The notes: generated from the sequence alone by a model not told the origin. Numbered from the stretch's first letter, positions 13,315-28,500 are shown. The stretch is DNA of 64,000 nucleotides from Spodoptera frugiperda (GCF_023101765.2 NC_064212.1:8866001-8930000), one strand, 5' to 3'. Translations and numbers: made by a program.

Positions 13315-13548
13315 GGCGACGGCGAGCTGCGCTGCGTAGAGTACGCAGTGCGCAGGGCGGGCGGGGCGCGGCGGGCGGGCGGCGCGCCGTGCCGCGGGCG
13401 CGCAGTGCTCCTCGCGCAGGACCGGAGTGGTGTTCACTCGGCGGCGCGCCACGGCGCGACATGCCCAGCTGATGTTTATTTATACCGCGAGCTCGGTGGA
13501 GGGTGCGCGCGGGAGGCCCTCCCCTCCGCGGCACCACGGTTTCGCGTG
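13315..13548 (+). promoter_or_regulatory. GC-rich island covering the junctophilin 5' leader
   Basis: Sequence from about 13320 to 13560 is strongly GC- and CpG-rich (for example gcgggcggggcgcggcgggc) inside a genome of roughly one-third GC. It runs directly into the first coding exon. I take it as the core promoter and 5' UTR of the long junctophilin transcript; the exact start site is not visible. Confidence 0.5.
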
Positions 13549-13549
13549 A
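13472..13549 (+). CDS. uORF whose stop overlaps the junctophilin start
   Basis: An ATG at 13472 opens a 25-codon frame ending in TGA at 13547-13549. The A of this stop is the first base of the junctophilin ATG (13549-13551), making TGATG. A shorter uORF (ATG CCC AGC TGA) lies just before it at 13461. If the mRNA starts upstream, ribosomes could reach the main start by termination-reinitiation. This is read directly from sequence; translation is inference. Confidence 0.45.
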   Translation: MFIYTASSVEGARGRPSPPRHHGFA

Positions 13550-16500
13550 TGCAGCCGAGCGAGCTAGCCGACGCCGCGCACGCCGCTAGCGGAAACCCCC
13601 CGCAGCGTGGCCTCAACGGTGGCCGTTTCGACTTTGACGATGGTGGTACTTATTGTGGTGGATGGGAAGACGGCAAGGCCCACGGCCACGGAGTGTGTAC
13701 TGGACCCAAAGCGCAGGGAGCTTACGCCGGCTCCTGGCACTTCGGCTTTGAAGTTTCCGGTGTCTACACCTGGCCCAGGTGAGATAGTGACTTCGCCCGG
13801 GCCTCGCACACGCCCGAGCGCAAATCCGCGTCCGAAGCCGCTCCAAAAATAGGCTGCTATTAATAATTGAGTTCGGTGTTTCGCTAGAAAACGCGTGTAA
13901 CGGCGGTGAAAGTGCCTCATGGCCCAATCTCAGCGAAAATATTCATATCGATCGGTAGACGCTGATAACAACATGACGTGATAACAGTATCATGATTATC
14001 ATATTCAAGTCCTGGTGTCGATTGACTTGTCATTGTTAGAGACATCTCCATTAGACAATCTGAGTTGAAGACCAGGAAACGCAGTTTTATAAATCTTGAT
14101 TGAAGCAATTTAACACAATTGGCTAGATGAGGCTGATTTAAAAGAAATACATTCATATTGCGAGTCTAGCTAATGTTTTGCAAATGTTACGCAAATCCCA
14201 ATAGGCTATTAGTATTAAGATGCTCTATAAACAATGTATTGTTCAGCCAACTAATTTGTCCCTAGTCTACATACATGTCCAATAAAGTGAATTTTATGTT
14301 GTCACGACATTCACGTGTTCATTCTTTCCATTATCCAATGCTTTTACAATTAAGTAACTACATAATTGCTTTATGTAATGGAAGTACGTACGTGTACTAG
14401 TGTTACAATTCATTAGAGTATGGCAGAGTGAACTGAGAAGTGTTACTATGCGTATCAATAGTCAATAGCCAGTGTCTGCGAATTAACCCGCCGCTCGACC
14501 TAATTCACGCTTTAACCTTACAGTTAGCTGTTTTATGACTTCTGATCTGACTCTTATTTTAGTTATTTAAAGTCCACCAGATTTATGATGCGTGTCTAAG
14601 GACTGTCTTCATAATAACCAACTGTCCAATAAACTATCTGAATATCAATAACTAGAAATCAAACATGGACTTACTGGACTTAAAGTCCTATTCCCCCTAG
14701 ATGGGGCTGAGGGCGTCCACAGAGGTCCTCCATCTCGATCAGTCTTGAGCTTCCCGCTCTTCACCTCGCTCCGCGTGATTCCAATGTCCGCCGCTTCTGC
14801 CATCCCTGTACGACGTCAGGTTTGGCTAGGACGGTCACTCTTCCTTTACCCTTGGGGTTCCAGTCCAAAGCTTCCTTGGGAGTACGGTCGACACCCCTTC
14901 GGAGCGAACTGCTTATCTATCCCCCTTACAACACTTGAATTGACAGTCGAACATTCGAATCAAACATGGACTCTTAGTCAAAATATTGTAAAAAAAATCC
15001 CCAGACTAAATATTAACGGACGGTAATCCATCAATTTTAATTAGAGCTAACAAATTGGTTTCGACACATTCTGACATCAGCTTTATGTAATTAAATTAAA
15101 AACTAGGCTTCTAACTACCTATGAAGTTAGGGATTATACGATACACACACGAGCCGAGCTGATCATGTTTCAAGATCATCAAGCGGTCTGGGTAACTGAG
15201 ACGATATTCGTTTATTATGGAGATACGTTTAATTAAATTATAATGAAGCTGTAATCTGGTATATGGGCCAGATATGAAGCAAAGAAAACAAGAATAGTAC
15301 TACAGTACTGTACCCTGTACACAGGGCTACATGGGTATCCTTTTTCGTAAGTGCAATGACCCAATGACAGTTCGCATTGGTATAAGTTTGTTCTGATATA
15401 ACCGAAAGGTCTGGCAACGACTCTGCGTTTTATTCTCACTTCTTTTCGGATGGAAAACGTATAGTAACTGCATTTATAACAATTACAATATCAATACAAT
15501 TTTGGGTATTTTTTAAAGAGCAACTTGAATAAAAATATGTTCTATAGGTATTAATTAGTATTTACAATTGTTGTTTAGTACTTAACAACAGCCTTGTTTA
15601 ATCTAAACATTGTTCCAGTTTAGGTACGGATACCGTAATAACGTAGGCATTGCACTGAATATTTAAAGTGCAATCGCCAGTACCCAGACATTCGTAAAAT
15701 CTTAATTTAATTTCAGGCTTTCTGCTGGAAATTTTTAAGCTTACTTTGTAGTTGTATGAACTACCAACCTATATTTACACTGAGATTAGTTTAAAATAAT
15801 TAACTCTTGATTGTACCTAGAGGTTTTAATCGAATAGGTCCTTATTCTGATACTAAGCTATTTTACAGGATAATTATACTGAATTTTAGAATCAAACTTG
15901 AATAATAAGTACCTACGTATCTACAATAAAACTACAGGAATACAAATGTTAGCTAAAATTTACACGAAAGTGTAATAATTAAAAGTGAATTAAGTTTAAC
16001 TAAACGCTGCTAGGAATATTTCTTTCAAGAGTTTTGCACGCTTGAAGTTGTAGACGCGAAGTCTGCAACTCAGACCATAAAGGTTCCATAGTTTTAAGGT
16101 TTTGCTCTAGATTACATTCTGGCAACTGAGGCTCTTACAAAATGTTGATGCCATTAAGTTTTTTTCTTTGTTATCTTTTTTTTTCAATTATGGCATCTGT
16201 TGATTTTTTTTACCAATTCAGACAGTATTTATTTTATTTAGTTTAATTAAAAAAATAAGTTAGTCATAATTATATTGATAAATATTATTTATATCAAAAG
16301 CCACGACATCCACAACTCAGTAATTATCAGAAAGTTACTTTTCAGGTTTTACTAATGTTCTGGCAACTTTTTTACAAAACCATTTTGGATGCCATTAAGT
16401 TTTATTTTTCTCTTTTTTTCTTAATGGCATCCGGTGACGTTTTCGACCAATTCAACCAGTATTGTCTAATTGTCATATACAAAACTTTTTGGTCCTCAAA

Positions 16501-19500
16501 AAAAAATTAATAAATGATGAAAACAATAATTATTTTCCTTGACCACCACAACTACCTAGATTGGGATAAGGAAAAAAAGTTTGATAAAGACATCTAGAGT
16601 AGCAAACAAACTGACATGCTCACATAAAATGGTTGACTGGTTGGCAAAAATACCGTCATTCGTGATCTCGATGCAGTCGTTATTAAGTATACCTAGAGGT
16701 AATTAGGTAATAAACGAGAATAACTTCAGATTAGCTTGAATTAAAAAAAAATAGGTATTCAGCCTCTTAGGTATTTATACACAAAACCTATATCACATGA
16801 ATTTGCGACCTAAATATTAGTTATGTGTAATCGTCATAAAACTATGTAGACATGAAAGCTCGAATGAAGTAATTTCAATGGCATGTAGCCTAAAATTGTA
16901 CTGTATTGAATATTAAAATACTTCAAATGGTTACAGAAAGTAATAAAAAATGCTCTTAGAATATGTGAAAAAAAGTGTACATGTGTCAGGGAGTTAAAAG
17001 TATACAGCTATTCAAAAGTAGGTAGATATGTAGGTACAGTTGAACTCGGCAACCATCGCCAGCTACAAGTATATAGCGTACACTATGGTGACCCATTTTC
17101 ATGCGATTCCTTAAACTAGCACGGTAACCCATGTACGCTTGATGTCCGACGTTTCTCTGCCAAACTTTATACAAAATAATAAAAACGTGTATTTGTTGAA
17201 AAGCAATCCAACAAATCAACGTTTCCATCGCACTATTATTTTAAATACGAATGTTTGTACGTGATTGTGTGTTTGTTAGTTCTGTACACAGGAACGGCTT
17301 AACGGATTTGTGTGAAATTTTAATATTATGATTTTTACGTAGGTATTACAAACATGTGCCTGTTTATTAAACGCATAGATTGACATGTTGGATCTTTGTT
17401 TAAATTATAAGAGGGTCAGCATTTTATTTTAATGGCGCATGAATAAGCACGAACGTATGTGAAGAGAAACGTACTAATGACTAATGCGTATTCGCTCATA
17501 TTACAGTTTATTAAGAATTTGACTAAGGGTTTTCACATGTCCATAGAAGTCGATTCCTGTCTTTTGTTACTCACAGATCTATGTCAGTAGATATGACTAA
17601 GTCGATACGTACTGTATTTTCTGAATGAACATTCATAAGATTACTCTTACATTTGCTGCTTTTATTATCCCACTATCACAAATTTCATGAGCCACTTTTT
17701 CCTCTAGGTAAAATACGGCAAATTATTCTAATTTTAGTTGTGTTGCTGGGTGTAAAACATAGATTGTATGTATCTATAGGGCGTATCCGGGTTACCTTCA
17801 TTCTGTTAAAAGTTTTCCTAAAAAGTCGGAGTTAAAAGCTACATTAAATTATCCCGACCTCAACTGTTTAACCCGACCTGAACATTTTTTATGCCAACAG
17901 TCCCAAAGGAGTAACCTTTCTCATTTCCAGAATGATTAAAAATGGGTCAGTTTTAGGTCAGATTTCAACTATGTAGACGAGTAATAAGAGCATTTACCAA
18001 TGATAACATTCATAATATTATTTTGTAGTCTTTGTATATTTGAAATTAAATTATCTTTGGTCATCTGCAATCGTCTGTAATACTTCAACATTTTGTATAA
18101 AAGAGACAATATTTCAAATGAAAAGATCTCATTGAAATTCTTGCAGACTTCTGCAAATCCTTTTTTTATGGGGAAGATCATCCAATGACTTCTCCCGCCT
18201 TCGGTGAGGCGAGAGGGAGTGTCAAACTCTTGCTGATTAAAAACTTTGAGTCGGAGTCCCGGTAAATAACTTATTACGGCTATCGCAGCTCGCAGATCCG
18301 GATCGGGAGACTTATGTAAATCCTGAAAAAACGTTCACAATAAAAACAATTGAAATAATATTGTACAGTATGCCCTCTCTCATTATAACAAGTTATTACA
18401 AGTAATTAGGTAATGTTTCGTGTCGAAACATTATTTGGAAACAAAATATTATGATTTTATTCTTCATGACTAATGTGTGTGCTTATTGATGTTGCCAAAA
18501 TTATTTATTTAATACACTTACGTCATGGCTAAACTATTTCTCAAATAACGAAATTCTTTCTAGTCACATAGAGCGTGTATAATCGTTGGTTGGATTGGTC
18601 TGCAGACTGAGATCGACGTAGGTAACTGAAAACTAGACATTCTTCTAGGCTTTTCTTATTAATTTTTACTCCCGGAGCTGTGGACTGCCTAGCGAGTTAC
18701 TACGAAACGGGTGGTTTTTAGTAAGTAAAAGTCTGACGCTGCCTCTCGCCTGACCCAAGGCAGGAAAAGCCATTGGATGATTTTCCATCCTTAAATATAA
18801 AAATTAGCTTTTTAATAGTTGGTAGTGTAGTACATTCTGACTGTCTTCTAGATTTAATCTGTGGCACTGACAGTAACCAAGAATTTAAAATAAGAATATT
18901 CACAACCCCAGTTTGTTGTTTTGCCGAATGAATTATCTATCCTCATGTATTCTTGAATAGCTAAATAATTTCATAGAATTTCTACCATATTTCATTTTCT
19001 GTACAGAAATTATCTAATAAAGTTTTTCTATCACGTTTCTAGCTTATCCTTAGAGATTCCATCTTACCTTTCCACAATCTGTTTTCCTTATTGAACGTTA
19101 GATTGCTTGAAGTTAATAAATTATGTATGTAAGCACAAAGTAAATTGAATATTGTTGCCAAGTAATATAGGGACCAGTATATATAATGTTACACGACGAA
19201 TAAATTGTATTGAGATAGTGGATACATATTATACGTTACGTATATTCATGTATTATAAATATACATGAATGGTCCTTGTGAAATAGCTTTGCACTTGCTA
19301 AGGACAAGAGCTTTATCTTTTGTCTTTGCCCTCACTGTGCAACGCCATGATGTCTGTTCACGATGATATATTTTTATGATATAAGCCGCTAAAGGAGCAG
19401 ACGGATGATGGTAAGCAATAGCCGTCCACAGACACCCGAAACACCAGAAGCGTTAAAAGTGCGTTGCCGACCGTTATTGGAGAATCGGGGATGAGGAAGG

Positions 19501-22500
19501 ACGTAATTGGGCCCCCGATAGCCTCACTTACACAACGCAAGCACGTTTCACGTCGGTTTTATGTGAGGCCGTGGTATCACTCCGGTCGAGCCGGCCCATT
19601 TGTGCCGAAGCGTGGTTCTCCCACACTTGACATGTCTGGACGATGTTTATATAACACGAGGTCATATTCATAATATTAGGTAACTACGCAGAATCTAGAA
19701 AATCAAAGCATCGTGACAGATGAATACTTCGCTGTCCTCTTGAGAATACCGGAGTCATCACTACAGACCTCTTCAAAAGTGAAAAGTTAACAGCTTATTT
19801 AGGTTTGAGGAAATGTTAAAGGTTGATGTCGGAGTAAGATAGAGCACACAGATTATAAGGACCGCTAAATTGAGAGAGAGGAACGTAAGTTTCAATGAAC
19901 TTGTGGCCTTCTGCAAATTATTGAATAATTAATGATGAAACTTTTCACTGGAGAAGGCGTTTACTAGGTACCTACTGTATTAGGTAGTACCGATGAATTG
20001 TTTTAGCAACAAGCTATAGTTAAAGAAGTATTTAATGACTTTTACTGAACATTATCGATAAATTATTAACTGTAACCTCTAGTTAGTATCTGGCATAATA
20101 AAAACCATAAACAATAAAATAGAGGAAATTCTTTAAAATTCTTGGACCGAATGATAGTTTAGCATTTAAATTAATTGGATTGATCTTAAGTCGGCCATTA
20201 AAGTTTTCTGTTAGAACATCTTCAGTTTGAACCCGGATTTGGAACTGTGCCCAATAAATGGTTTAACGAGCCGTTGTTTTTTTCTATATTCTGACTCAGT
20301 AGGTACAAAATGTAGGGCTCCGTAACCTATTCACACAATTGTTTCTTCCTTCTTAGTTCTAGCATTACACAAAACAGATTTTCCGACTTTTCTTTCATGT
20401 CTGTATGTATCAAAGAGGCAATGGCGTCATACAAATCAAACCATAAACTATGTTTTATTGGCCCAATAGCTAGTTCATTGTTCAATTCAGTCGTTTACAA
20501 CGTAAAATATGTATCTATACACAATCTAAACATACATCAATCGTGCGTAATGCAGTAAATACAGTTACGTCAATGAACTAAACAAGTTTTTCGATACAAG
20601 ACTTTATTTGAAAACACTTGTAGCTGAAGTCGTGTTACAGAAAAGGTACAAAGGGTGTATTATTCCAAATTATTGAATACGCTTAATTTCGTACAATGAC
20701 ATTGAATTACTTATGACGTTTCGATAAAATGGCGAAATTACTGGCTACAATTTTATTGTGAAATTGCTGAGTCACGATGAACTACGAGTATGTAGTTCCA
20801 CGAACCTTCTACATATTGTTCCCTGTAATTTAATATCCTTTCTTTCTTTCTTAGGTGTATTTTATTATTATTGTCAGAGCTGTTTAATTCTAAACTTACA
20901 TACATTTTATAATTCTATATTATCTAGTTTCTTAATTAGTACGATGTTGATAACTCTATACCTATTTACTAAATGCTTTGAAACGTGAGAAATAATAATC
21001 AATAAATGTATTTTTACAGTATCTGATACTTTAAAACCAGGTAACACATACAAAACTGTAATACATACCAGTTTGGTGTGTTAAATTATTTTTCACACCA
21101 CGCACCGCAGAAACAATGTAACAAATGCATCAATTCTGGTTTATATCTTTTGTTTCTGACCAGATTTCGTAATATTTTGTTTGTTTAATTACTTAATATA
21201 ATCAGGTATTAACCAATATGATCCTAACGCAATATGATGAAAGTTTATTTTTACTGGGCTTGTTTACATTGAAATTGGGTAAACAAAAGATCACGAAACA
21301 AAACTTTGAATCTTTTCAAATTACCCTGTTACCTAACAATAATTTCCCTTTTATAAGAATGTTGCCTTTAGTAAAGATTTCAAAGTTTCACAGAGCGATG
21401 ATATGAAACAACCTTTTAGTATGAAAATTACGAAATTTCCAAGTTAACCTTCAAGTTTATTCGGTTTCGTATTTTTAATGTGTACTTCTGTGAAACACGG
21501 TCGAGTTACCTGCCTTACAGGCGATGGGTGGCAATTATTAACGCTTTCTCGTTTGCTTTTTTATACACATGTAAAGAGCAGTGTGACTTTCTTGAACTTG
21601 TGATTCACTTGGAAATAACTGGTAATCAGCTCGGAACCTCCACTTATATTTTCTGAGATTTGGATTTTCCGCTACATTTAAGCATGTTTTTTATACATCT
21701 GTCGATTTCCTTGATTTTCAGCTATACGACGTCATAAGTCTACATAATCTCATACAAAATCCATATAAAAGTATAGTATTAAAATTTTGAACAATAATAA
21801 TATAACAAAGATATAGGTACAACCCCATAGAACGGAAAGTGCTTATTAATAACTCGCCAGTGACTAAACTGAAAGTTAAGCAAGTAATTAAATACAAAAG
21901 TGGTTTGTCATTTTAAACATTAACGAGCCAACGTGGAGTCACGAACTTTGTTATATTTTTAATGTAAAAATAGTTGGAAAAGCTTTTAAAACAGTTATTT
22001 AGACTACAGTACATAGAATAATTATTAGTCTACGTAACTAGTTACAAACAGCGCCAAAATGTTGTCTATTACATTTACATGCGAGAGTATCTAACTAACT
22101 AGTGGCAGTTGTTTAAATAAAAGAAGATTTTGTGACAAATTATGAGGTACGTGTAGTGGTGTATAAACATTACGGTTTTATAGGCAGCATTAGTCTGAGT
22201 AACAGCTAGCTTTTACACGTAATGAAGGTTATACCGAATACTTATTATGTAATGAATTTAACGATTATTAGGCCCACACGTTTACATTGTAAGTATTCAT
22301 CTAAATTATCTCTGAAAAAATGTATGTGATAATACATAGGTTTTGTAGTAATAAGATTAAAATAAAAAGGTAGGGCTGGATATGTTTGTGTTTATTTATG
22401 AAATTACTGGCATAGCAGCTAGTGGCTTAATGGAACTAAATGACCTATGGGTCATTCTAGACGATAATATACCTCAATTCCAAATTTCATCTCGATCAAT

Positions 22501-25500
22501 TCAGCCGTTTTGATGTGAAGGAGTAACAAAGAAATATACAAACTTTCTCACTACGCAGTCAATTCTGGTGGTCATTTACAATAGAGGCTTTCCTAGCCGC
22601 GTCATTTTTATAGATACGAAAATATAATTGATGACAAGAGTCTCGTTTAAGTAGCATAACTCAAGCCCTCTTTCTTTGTGAACCAGATTTATTTATTTCA
22701 TCGTCTGACACAATATTTACGGCTAAACAATCATCAAATGAAATTTCGTAGCGCAACGTAGCCTTCGAATACAAAAAAAATGCGCGCACTTTACATAATG
22801 CGCGTGATAATTTAGTGGGCAGCAAAATAAAATTGTTGAAATTAAAATTGTCTGTAAATTCAAAAGTATTTTTAATAGGTTTTTCCGTATGTTCTGGTAT
22901 GTATCTGTTGTTGTTTCAGTTTCTATGTACACATTTTGTGTTGAAAGCTTTTTGAATCGTTTCATTTACGAAAAGTTTGAGAGTAATTACTTTTTCTATA
23001 ATTATTAAAACGTGGTAATCTTAGGCAAACACCATAACCATGATATCGTAGTTACAGAATATAATTATGTTTCTTCGACAGTTATATGTGTCCCCAAGTT
23101 TTAGTTTTGATTTCATGTTCATATTAGCGATTGTTGGACAAACAACATAGTGACTTTTTATAAACATTCACAAAATTTAACGAGCTCCGAGACTCCAGAG
23201 CGGCTGAAAGTTCGTGACTCATGAGTGAATAACTTACAATATGCCTGCCACAGCAGACGTTGATGGGATTGAGTAATTTAATAATAATGGAATAAGCTTT
23301 AGCATGTAAAACCTTACTTTTAATTTGAACAAAATATTCAGCCACGTAATGTACTCATAGAATACATTCCCGCGGACTCGTGTACCTACTTAACCTAATT
23401 ATGTACTACGTATGCGCAGCACCACGTTCTGAATAAATGAAAACGCATTATAATAACCTTATACAAAGCAGAGCTAATGGTGGTTACTAATTATATGCTT
23501 TAAGTAGCCAGTCTCGCAATGCCCTCTCTTTTAAAACGTATTTCTCATTCGAACACTAAAATTCGTGGAGGTGACTCAATCGAAGTCAGTGTGGCTGTCG
23601 AACTACATTTTTGTGCACGCCAGTAATTCACGTCGTAAATGTCAGTGTTAATTGTCTTTCACCGTAAATTATATTGAAACATATCTAAAAATATATCCAT
23701 AGATATTATTGTCATTGGAAAATTTACAGAGGTTTAGCGACCGGCCCTCGTTTGTGTGCTCAAGGTCGATTCTCTTTACAGTGAAGTCTGTTGGTTTTAC
23801 TTGTAATATTCAGTTACGTTACCGCAGAACGTACGTGTAGCGTGCGATATAAATAGAGGTTAGGCTCGAGTTGTTCCGACCGTACTCGCATGCATAACAG
23901 ACCAATCCATTATCTTACCGCAACTAATAAAAACTGAAAGGGATCTCAGTACCACTGACACGTGTCGGAACTGTTGTAATACAGTACTCTGTGTGTATGT
24001 AGCTAAGGAACTCACAATTCAATCAATGTACCTCAGTCTCTACCCAAATAATTGCTTCCAACTTTTGATTCTATAAAAAAATAGCTTTGGCAACTGAATC
24101 GGTTTGTCTTTCACCGGGAAAAGATTCGTTCTATTGTTATCTAGTATTTGACAACTGTGAGGACATTCATTGGACGACCCGAGGTAAATGTGTTTCACTC
24201 TCAAGCTGACCTCATGAAGTGTTGTTCACCTACGCACACTAGATTTATCAGACTTACATAAATAAAGTATACCACAATGAATTTTGTGAGTCAGCAGTAT
24301 TTCTGCATTCTTAAAGGAATGGTTTTTGTAAATTACTTACAATTTACCAAAACTTCACTGCCTACTCGCCTTGTTTTTAACCTTATCCACTTTTGACCAA
24401 AAACCTCCTAAGTTGTTTACAGAAAATTATCAATTATGTAAAAACATTTGTAATCGTAATCTACTCTTCGAGTACATACGTATTTAAGATAAAGATGTAC
24501 ATTTTAAATTACAATAAAAATATGAATAATGTCACAGAAAAGTAAATTCAATACACTATCATGTTTGCGTAGCACTTTGCGTAGCAATGGGTAAAACCCG
24601 TAGTATAAAATTGCTACGAGATAGGTGCAGGGCTACGCAGCGTCTACGAGATTTTTAAAATAATAAAAACCGCAACAAATCTCTTGGAATTATCCAAATC
24701 TTAGTCAGAAATGCTACGCGATGGAAATTCCAAGGTAGATATATAATATATGATTCCACACAACTTTTACGATTGATTTCAGGCTTGGGTTACGGTATTT
24801 TATACCTAGAAATAAATTCAAGCGATTCAGATTCCAATGTGATTACGCTATTCTGAGTCTGGACTATACGCCCTATTATTTCAGATTGTTTAATTACCAG
24901 CATACGAATACTGCGCATTTGACGCCACGACGCTCTGTAGTACATGGAAATGAGTACAAATGACCCAATTTTTATTCGGCGGGACCGTACCTGCTGCGTA
25001 GCACGAACTATTAAATTTGAATAAGAACGCGCCCCTCTCTACTTACTATATGGAAGTTTAGTATAAAGATACTACCAATGACCTATATAAATGACTATAT
25101 AAAATTTGTAAAAGTATAGTAGGAACTCGTATAGCACAAAAGTAACAGCGCCTACCTAATATTATTGTTTAAAATAACTCGTAGATGACTCACGCACCTT
25201 CTACCGATCTGATTTTAACGACGCTTTAATTTGTGTTATTTTTAGACTGGACATCATAGACTTTATCACTGGCTACTTAACATACTGCCAAATAGCAGTC
25301 TGATAGTAACTAAATCTAACTTTATTTAGTTACCTTAAGAATATCAACATTTTATTCTATTGAATAGCGGTGTTAATAAGCAAATCATGACGTTCTTTCT
25401 TATAAATTTGAACGCTGATTTAAGCGATATTTACTGGCATTATAATTTTTTTTTAAAGTATGGGTGGTCACTTAGATTTGAGAACTTCAAACTGTACATT

Positions 25501-28500
25501 TAAAAACCTTGTTGTCAACCGTTAAAAGTTCATATTAAAAGCTTGGTGTCAAATAAAACAGTTACTTATTAGTACAGTTGTTATAAGCTGAGGTGTTTAC
25601 TTTACAGCGGCAGCTCGTTCGAGGGTCAATGGCAGAATGGCAAGCGGCATGGGCTCGGCGTGGAGACCCGCGACCGCTGGCTGTACCGCGGCGAGTGGAC
25701 GCAGGGCTACAAGGGCCGCTACGGCGTGCGCCAGAGCACCATCAGCAACGCCAAGTACGAGGGCACGTGGGCCAATGGACTCCAAGACGGTTACGGCTCG
25801 GAAACATACGCTGATGGCGGTTAGTATTATCTAATTTCTTTCATTGCCAAACTATTGGAATTCAGACGAAAATACATTACGTTTACATGGCCATGGCATT
25901 CCTAGGTAGGTAGATCCATTCGGTGCGAGCACATTACATATTGTTAATCTAATGATAACACGCAAATCTATTGTATTCATCTGAAAATAACCGTTGAAAT
26001 CCGGGTTAACTCGAGACGCTACTTGCATAGTTAGTTGTAATAATTTCATAACTATTTGTTGCATACGCGGTGTTCACCGCATGACCCAGTTTATAATGGC
26101 GTGAACTAGGAAGGAAACCCTTTTACTTGCGCAATGTTTGCTGTAGGAAAATAATATCTGTAAACAACACAACGCTAACATTATAAATTCTTACTAAGCA
26201 TACCTACGAGTAGACGGTACTCATATGTATACTATGCTAGGTATATTATGTTAAAAGCACGCGATATATGGATCGCAGCGTACTAACTTCCGTGGACTTA
26301 TATGGTTTTGTTTCTCTTCTAAATATTTCAACTGCGTATGCACCTATCAATATCCACAACACGTGTATTACAAGTTCGTGTGTCATTCCTTCATATTGTG
26401 CCAAGTGACTGACAATAATCACAATCAATTGTGGGATAGTTTAACCAATAACATAAGTCCAACAGAAATAGGACAAAGTTCAGGTAATAGTGAGTATCGT
26501 GCGTGAAAGTCACATGTTTCTGACGACATAACTCCACTGCTGGCTGAATCATGCCCCCAATAAAGATATTTGTCATTCATAAAATTAAAATGATGAATTA
26601 GTATATTGTGCTTCTGATTTTTGTTACAAAGTCGTGACTTACATTCGATAATACCATTCAATAATGGTGGAAAATAAAATTAAATAAGCATTTATAACAT
26701 ATACAATGACAAAAAACGTGTTGAAAGTCACATCTTTCTTACAAATTAATCACATTGAGATATATCTGACACACTTTAGAACGAGTTACTGGGGCAACTA
26801 ACTGTGATGTCTTTCACATGAAGTCTGCCTTACTCATGAAGACATTCTGTAACGCTGTATCATGATTATAAACGAGTTTATTTTATTTTCCAATGACTGC
26901 ATCAATTCTCCGTAGCCTACTTACTCGGGTGTATTGATATGAAAGTTCTCAGTAGGTTTCTCGATGAATGATTGGAGTGAGGCGGCCCTGTGCTCTGCCG
27001 GCCGCCACGCACCGGCCCGCGGCCCTCGCCGTTTAAATATAGCACAGGCACGCCTGCCGCGCCGCCTCGACACACAATCATGTCGACCACTCGTTTAATA
27101 CTAGCCACTACAAAAATTAACTGTACAATCACACCCTAATTACTACAATGGCACATCATTTGTTCTAGATTCAAACAGTCAGAATGTTTTAAGAACCATT
27201 ATCTTCCACCTCCAATCGAACAGTTTGAGCGAAAATGTAAAACGTGTTCGGAAAATTTAAAGCGAGTGACATTAATTAGGAACTGATTGATCATTATTGC
27301 TTTTCCTGCAAGCAAAGGTTTACAGCTGACGGGATGTTATAAACACAGGAAATATATGATTTGACACAGTTTTACACCTTTCAGTAGGTACGGAAAGCGT
27401 GCTAGACATTACATTCATGAATGCCATTGACGTCATTCGGTGCTTGACGATACAGTGCGATTGACTATGAGAAATAAGTCGTGCCATAGAGCAATACTTC
27501 TTTCGGATTCTCAAGTGATGGATATGGAATATCAGTTATAGTCAGATTTTATTACTTGCCATATTTAATTCTGTGTAAATTAGGGTTACAGAATTTTCCA
27601 TAAATCGGGTTCTTCACTTTTAATTTTTTTTAAGTAATCTAACGTGTTTCCATGATGAAGAAAGAAATGATTTAACTATCGTCAATACCTTATTAACTTC
27701 ACCATGTATATATTCGTATTGAAAACATCAATTCAGTTACCTAGTTAAGTAGGTGGTACCGTAACTTTTTTCTAAAACAGGTAATATGAGAGATTAATAT
27801 ACTAAAAGCAGACGTAGAACACCATTAGAAGCCAGTACTTGATATACTCGTAGTACCTATAGGGCGTATATACAACTGGCGTCATTTCATTTTAAAAGCA
27901 TTTCTCTTGACTCTGCTTGTACGGCGTTGTATAGATTAGCACAGTTTACTCGTAATATTGAAAGACCTATCGGAAAACTGATGACGTCTTTACATCGCAT
28001 GATCGCATTTGCCGATGTACGTTGGTGCCATTATTGTGCGATTGTCGATAATCGAACCATGAGCATTTTCATTATCTGTTTTTAACTGCACGGTAGCTAT
28101 AATGGCATTATCATAAACCATGTCAGGCTTCCGTCTCATTTTAAGTGGTTTATCTCTACAGCATACTTAGTAGGCGATAGTGGACTTTGACTCTTATCAC
28201 ACATGTCATGTAAATGAGTGGTTGTAAAATTACTGATTTTATGTCGGTGGTCCTTTCTATGGATTTTAATAGATATGCTTTAAAAACGAAAGTCTAAAAA
28301 GATAGGTACTTATTTTTATTCTCAAAGACGTACATTTATATATGTAAGAGTAGTCAGAAAGATAAAAGTAATGAACTTGATTCCAGGCACGTATCAGGGA
28401 CAATGGATGCGCGGGCTGCGGCACGGGTACGGAGTCCGTACGTCGGCGCCGTTCGGGCTGGCGTCGCACTACCGAGGCGGAGCGCGCGGCCACCGCGGCT

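Larger units (their letters stand above)
13779..25607 (+). other. Junctophilin intron 1 (11.8 kb)
   Basis: This intron has no host exon I can support. It holds LINE relics (14690-14955, 18165-18315, 18668-18792), a paired hairpin repeat (16115-16470), a SINE-like repeat (19374-19640), a shared interspersed repeat (22385-22525), a TATA-box candidate (23848) and GCTACG-rich sequence near 24565-24725. The rest is AT-rich and featureless by eye. Confidence 0.7.

Noticed and set aside
13279..13548. N-terminal extension of junctophilin upstream of 13549
   Set aside because: The frame is open, but it has no ATG before 13549 (the 13279 start is TTG) and low-complexity GC-rich content. I treat it as 5' UTR.
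14745..15026. 93-codon plus-strand frame
   Set aside because: It is the antisense shadow of a broken LINE C-terminus.
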